Shown here: in pieces, positions 63,290 to 64,000 of the stretch
Layout of the letters: each line of letters begins with the position of its first letter
How positions within the stretch are numbered: the stretch's first letter is position 1
Assembly: GCF_009827405.1 (NCBI RefSeq)
Contig: NZ_WTYY01000005.1
Coordinates: 62,001 to 126,000, forward strand
Direction: 5' to 3'
Source: Alteraurantiacibacter aestuarii
Lineage (GTDB): Bacteria > Pseudomonadota > Alphaproteobacteria > Sphingomonadales > Sphingomonadaceae
DNA: 64,000 nucleotides
The notes under the pieces: generated by a model
Told to the model about the DNA's origin: nothing
Database searches by the model: none
What the model saw: the letters and a program-made list of their open reading frames with translations, nothing else
Made by a program: the position numbers and the translations under genes

Positions 63290-64000
63290 TCAGGCTCCGG
63301 TGTGCTTGTCGGCCTTGCGCCTGCCCAGCCGCATGCCCCGTTCCAGATGGGCGCGCAGGGCGGCGTAGAATGCTTCCAGGAATTCGCGCTCGTCTCCCTG
63401 TCCCGGGGTCCAGCCGATCTTGCCGCAGATGGTGTCCATCACCTCGCGCATGGTTTCGGCATTGTCCTGCCGCAGCACGCCTTCGAGCACCTGCAATTCA
63501 CGCTCGCCATAGATGGCCAGTTCCGCCTCGCCGAAGCGATAGTCCCTGCTGCGATCGGGGCTGACAGACATGGCTTCGGGCAATCTGGCCGTCTGCGCCT
63601 CCACCACCCATGTGCCCGCCACCAGGTCTCCGGCGCGCAGGGCATCCTTGTTGAAGAACGGAAACAGCACGAAGATCGCCAGCCACAGTGCCGCCGCACC
63701 GCCAGCCACGCCCATGCTGCTGGCCCCGCCAAGCAGCAGGAATGTGGGCAGGAACACTTCCACATCGCGGATCAGGTTGCGGGCAATCACCGCCTCCGCG
63801 CTCAGCCGCCCGCCATCGCGCGCGGCCACGCGAATGCCCAGCATGCGCTTGCCCGGAGTGGCCCCGCGCGGCCCCAGTTCAAACCACAGGAAATAGCCAT
63901 AGCGGGCAAGGAACAGCAGCAGGATCAGCAGCACGCCGACAAATTCCATCGCCCCGCCGGCACTGGCATTGGCGTCAATCCCTGCCAGCTCGATACCGAC
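63290..64000 (-). CDS. RDD-family membrane protein (5' end outside the window)
   Basis: The frame is open from the window edge: 17 codons precede the ATG at 63949, so the true start is beyond 64000. Visible features are the RDD motifs GPRGATPGKRMLGIRVAARDGG, helices (GVLLILLLFLARYGYFLWFE, then FLPTFLLLGGASSMGVAGGAAALWLAIFVL) and a soluble C-terminal part. RDD proteins are small integral membrane proteins of unclear, possibly transport, function. At least 236 residues. Confidence 0.85.
   Translation of the reverse strand, partial: VGIELAGIDANASAGGAMEFVGVLLILLLFLARYGYFLWFELGPRGATPGKRMLGIRVAARDGGRLSAEAVIARNLIRDVEVFLPTFLLLGGASSMGVAGGAAALWLAIFVLFPFFNKDALRAGDLVAGTWVVEAQTARLPEAMSVSPDRSRDYRFGEAELAIYGERELQVLEGVLRQDNAETMREVMDTICGKIGWTPGQGDEREFLEAFYAALRAHLERGMRLGRRKADKHTGA

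Overview
The window is GC-rich chromosomal DNA, almost certainly from an alphaproteobacterium of the order Sphingomonadales (an Erythrobacteraceae-like organism is my best guess). The reasons are the dnaA next to rpsT, the yidD-yidC-engB run, an AhpC/AhpF/KatG peroxide block, a PEP-CTERM surface protein and REP-type palindromes of a kind I associate with sphingomonads. This is inference from gene content and order. No rRNA, tRNA, CRISPR array, insertion sequence or prophage was found; the DNA is mostly core chromosome.

Layout. 0-2.6 kb: membrane-protein biogenesis (yidD end, yidC, engB). 2.7-9.2 kb: a CHASE2-EAL c-di-GMP phosphodiesterase followed by a possible 15-residue microprotein, then a GST, dapE, a dicarboxylate/amino-acid symporter and a lipoprotein. 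9.2-16.1 kb: nth-dapB, a REP pair, a sirtuin, a TPR sulfotransferase, an intradiol dioxygenase, a GreA/Rnk-like factor and moeB. 16.1-18.8 kb: a 474-bp structured non-coding region, dnaA and rpsT. 18.9-26.6 kb: mutM diverging from ubiE-ubiB, two tandem membrane paralogues, and coaBC-dut. 26.6-34.6 kb: an esterase lipoprotein, a DUF4136 lipoprotein, trpS-murJ, secB, and a Tim44-mltA-smr operon. 34.8-38.1 kb: a small accessory block (S41 protease, two unknown proteins, PadR regulator) with a shared operator-like motif in front of both transcription units. 38.3-43.1 kb: katG, ahpF, ahpC. 43.2-47.1 kb: aroC, then ruvA and dsrE-ruvB split by a REP-flanked GIY-YIG nuclease gene. 47.3-51.2 kb: PEP-CTERM protein and aconitase. 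51.3-64 kb: a DMT transporter, two L,D-transpeptidases, a glycosyltransferase-like protein, an aspartic protease, a thioredoxin-like lipoprotein, a pentapeptide-patterned protein, ispG, a CorA/ZntB transporter, a CPA2 antiporter, a GAF-EAL protein, a GNAT protein and a truncated RDD protein.

Themes. Cell-envelope building recurs (YidC, MurJ, MltA, two L,D-transpeptidases, DapB/DapE, SecB), as do DNA repair (Nth, MutM, RuvAB, Dut), peroxide defence and c-di-GMP turnover. The most unusual structural signals are four: short tandem duplications that copy the stop codon at the 3' ends of at least five unrelated genes; the REP-GIY-YIG unit, whose open reading frame begins and ends inside the REP palindromes; the repeat- and palindrome-rich region beside dnaA; and the PadR operator pair with a probably leaderless padR mRNA.
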